NCBI RefSeq assembly: GCF_014694385.1
Contig: NZ_JAAOCA010000023.1
Coordinates: 47,516 to 111,515 of the forward strand
Direction: 5' to 3'
Source: Pseudomonas typographi
GTDB lineage: Bacteria; Pseudomonadota; Gammaproteobacteria; Pseudomonadales; Pseudomonadaceae
DNA: 64,000 bases
Shown: positions 63,198 to 64,000 of the stretch, piece after piece
Layout: each line of letters begins with the position of its first letter
How positions within the stretch are numbered: the stretch's first letter is position 1
The notes under the pieces: generated by a model
What the model was told of the DNA's origin: nothing
What the model saw: the letters and a program-made list of their open reading frames with translations, nothing else
The model's database searches: none
Program-made: the position numbers and the translations under genes

Positions 63198-63716
63198 TTA
63201 TTCATGGTGGGCAAATTCACCGTGATGAGCCTCTGATGCAGCCCTGTAGGCCTGGGCCGCTTCCTCAACCGTGCTGAACAGCCCAAGCCAGATCCTTCTT
63301 TTGTCCACGCGTATTGCCGCTCGGTACTTCCCGGATGCAGCGTGCGGGCTAACACCCTTGATTCCCGTTGATGATCGTCGTCCCACTGGGACATTCCTGA
63401 AATTCTGCTGGTGATTCGCAACCCGAAGGTTCTCAATGCGGTTGTCGCTCGGGTTTCGATTGATATGATCGACCAGTCCGTCTGGCCAAACCCCGTGGAC
63501 ATACAGCCAAGCCAGCCTGTGGGCTTGATAGCTGACAAGGTTGACGCGTATCTCGATATAGCCTTTCGGTTTGGTTTTGCCGGCTACCGCCCCAAATTTG
63601 ACCTTCAGCTTCCGAATTGCCCACTTGAACACCTCCGTATCAGGGTCATAGCTGAGCTGTCGTTTTAGCTCTTCCTGGGTAAGCATCTGACGCCTCACTT
63701 TGGCTTGATCAGCCAT
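63198..63716 (-). CDS. HNH endonuclease with AP2 domain
   Basis: A 172-residue nuclease from the ATG at 63716 (a GTG at 63737 is an alternative). The HNH fold is AHRLAWLYVHGVWPDGLVDHINRNPSDNRIENLRVANHQQNF, and the C-terminal AP2 DNA-binding domain is GIKGVSPHAASGKYRAAIRVDKRRIWLGLFSTVEEAAQAY. Such genes are typically found in phages and mobile elements. It reads toward the tRNA. Confidence 0.88.
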   Translation of the reverse strand: MADQAKVRRQMLTQEELKRQLSYDPDTEVFKWAIRKLKVKFGAVAGKTKPKGYIEIRVNLVSYQAHRLAWLYVHGVWPDGLVDHINRNPSDNRIENLRVANHQQNFRNVPVGRRSSTGIKGVSPHAASGKYRAAIRVDKRRIWLGLFSTVEEAAQAYRAASEAHHGEFAHHE

Positions 63717-63759
63717 AATACCTTGACGCTCCCCCACGTCCCCCCATAAATTCGCCCTT

Positions 63760-63879
63760 ATGGCCTACTACGAAAAGCGCGGCGAAGCCTGGCGAGCACA
63801 GATTCGGCGCAAGGGATACCCAACACTTACTGCGACCTTCGACACCAAAGCCGAAGCCCAACGCTGGGCCGCGGTGTAG
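63760..63879 (+). pseudogene. N-terminal stub of a phage-type integrase
   Basis: A 39-residue piece, MAYYEKRGEAWRAQIRRKG, then a TFDTKAEAQRWAA tail. It looks like the arm-binding start of a tyrosine integrase; the frame stops where the IS begins (the final stop codon is provided by the IS end). The catalytic half is missing from the window. Confidence 0.6.
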
Positions 63880-64000
63880 TGGTCTAATGAAACCGGACAC
63901 CCATTTAGGCGAGAATGCTCGCCACAGAGAGGTGTCTGATGACCAAGCAACGTCGTACCTTTACCCCTGAGTTCAAGCGCGAGGCTGCGTGCCTGGTGCT
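63875..64000 (+). mobile_element. Left end of an IS3-family insertion sequence (cut by window end)
   Basis: The end starts about TGTAGTGGTCTAATG (63875), followed by a terminal-repeat-like segment and an orfA start at 63939. It breaks the integrase stub, so it jumped in after the island integrated. The right end lies outside. Confidence 0.75.
63939..64000 (+). CDS. IS3-family transposase orfA (3' partial)
   Basis: The first 20 residues, MTKQRRTFTPEFKREAACLV, are the standard IS3-type helix-turn-helix opening (RRTFTPEFKREA). AGAGAGG precedes the start. The rest lies beyond the window. Confidence 0.85.
   Translation, partial: MTKQRRTFTPEFKREAACLV

Noticed and set aside
1..64000. CRISPR arrays, rRNA genes, intact transposases and riboswitches
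   Set aside because: I looked for regularly spaced repeats, rRNA segments and known leader structures and saw none; the only transposase is the partial IS3 start at the right edge.

Overview
The window reads as chromosomal DNA of a fluorescent Pseudomonas (P. putida/P. fluorescens type). Evidence: high GC, tightly packed genes, and strongly Pseudomonas-like proteins, including guanidinobutyrase GbuA with a divergent LysR regulator, an Aer-type PAS chemoreceptor, and the core block tusA, perM, bcp, gcvR, dapA, bamC, MBL hydrolase, purC, tRNA-Ser. The species cannot be fixed from the sequence alone.

Layout. 1-9.5 kb: end of an ABC exporter, a secreted beta-propeller lactonase, an aldo/keto reductase, and a four-gene TonB/FecCD-type metallophore uptake operon. 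9.5-17 kb: an accessory region. It holds a 484-residue protein of no recognised family preceded by a textbook hrp box (GGAACC-N15-CCACATA), which makes it a candidate HrpL-controlled type III effector. Next comes a LysR gene cut at its 5' side, then a lower-GC peptide-use module (gamma-glutamyltransferase, dipeptide-binding protein, GntR regulator with a perfect 20-bp palindrome) that has lost its permease genes. 17-25 kb: a conserved hypothetical gene, then an alcohol dehydrogenase - acetate kinase - phosphoketolase - anion transporter cluster and a frameshifted mgtC. 25-38.6 kb: mixed metabolic and stress genes (CinA-C, a PLP-enzyme relic, galactose dehydrogenase, SleB hydrolase, GNAT, manganese catalase, dienelactone hydrolase, DUF1348, an orphan ligase-associated exonuclease, a second ABC exporter, PpiA, LysR, M48 protease). 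38.7-40.1 kb: tusA and perM. 40.2-58 kb: an 18-kb block with a DTW-domain gene, a phosphonate-type ABC/phosphatase/HAD operon under a UTRA GntR regulator with visible operators, glucarate use genes, a cytosine-type permease, gbuA/gbuR and an aer-like receptor. 58-63 kb: bcp, gcvR, dapA, bamC, MBL hydrolase, purC and tRNA-Ser(CGA). 63.1-64 kb: a terminator, an HNH/AP2 gene, an integrase stub and the left end of an IS3-family element, so the tRNA is probably an island attachment site.

How genes work together: phosphoketolase makes acetyl phosphate, which acetate kinase converts to acetate plus ATP. The FecCD operon supplies receptor, binding protein, permease and ATPase for one metallophore. 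The UTRA-regulated operon couples uptake of a phosphorylated or phosphonate compound to two hydrolases. The glucarate pair couples import to dehydration. GbuA with the NCS1 permease suggests nitrogen scavenging.

The strongest novelty lead is the hrp-box-driven orphan protein at 10.0-11.5 kb. No type III secretion apparatus lies in the window, so its export is inferred, not shown.
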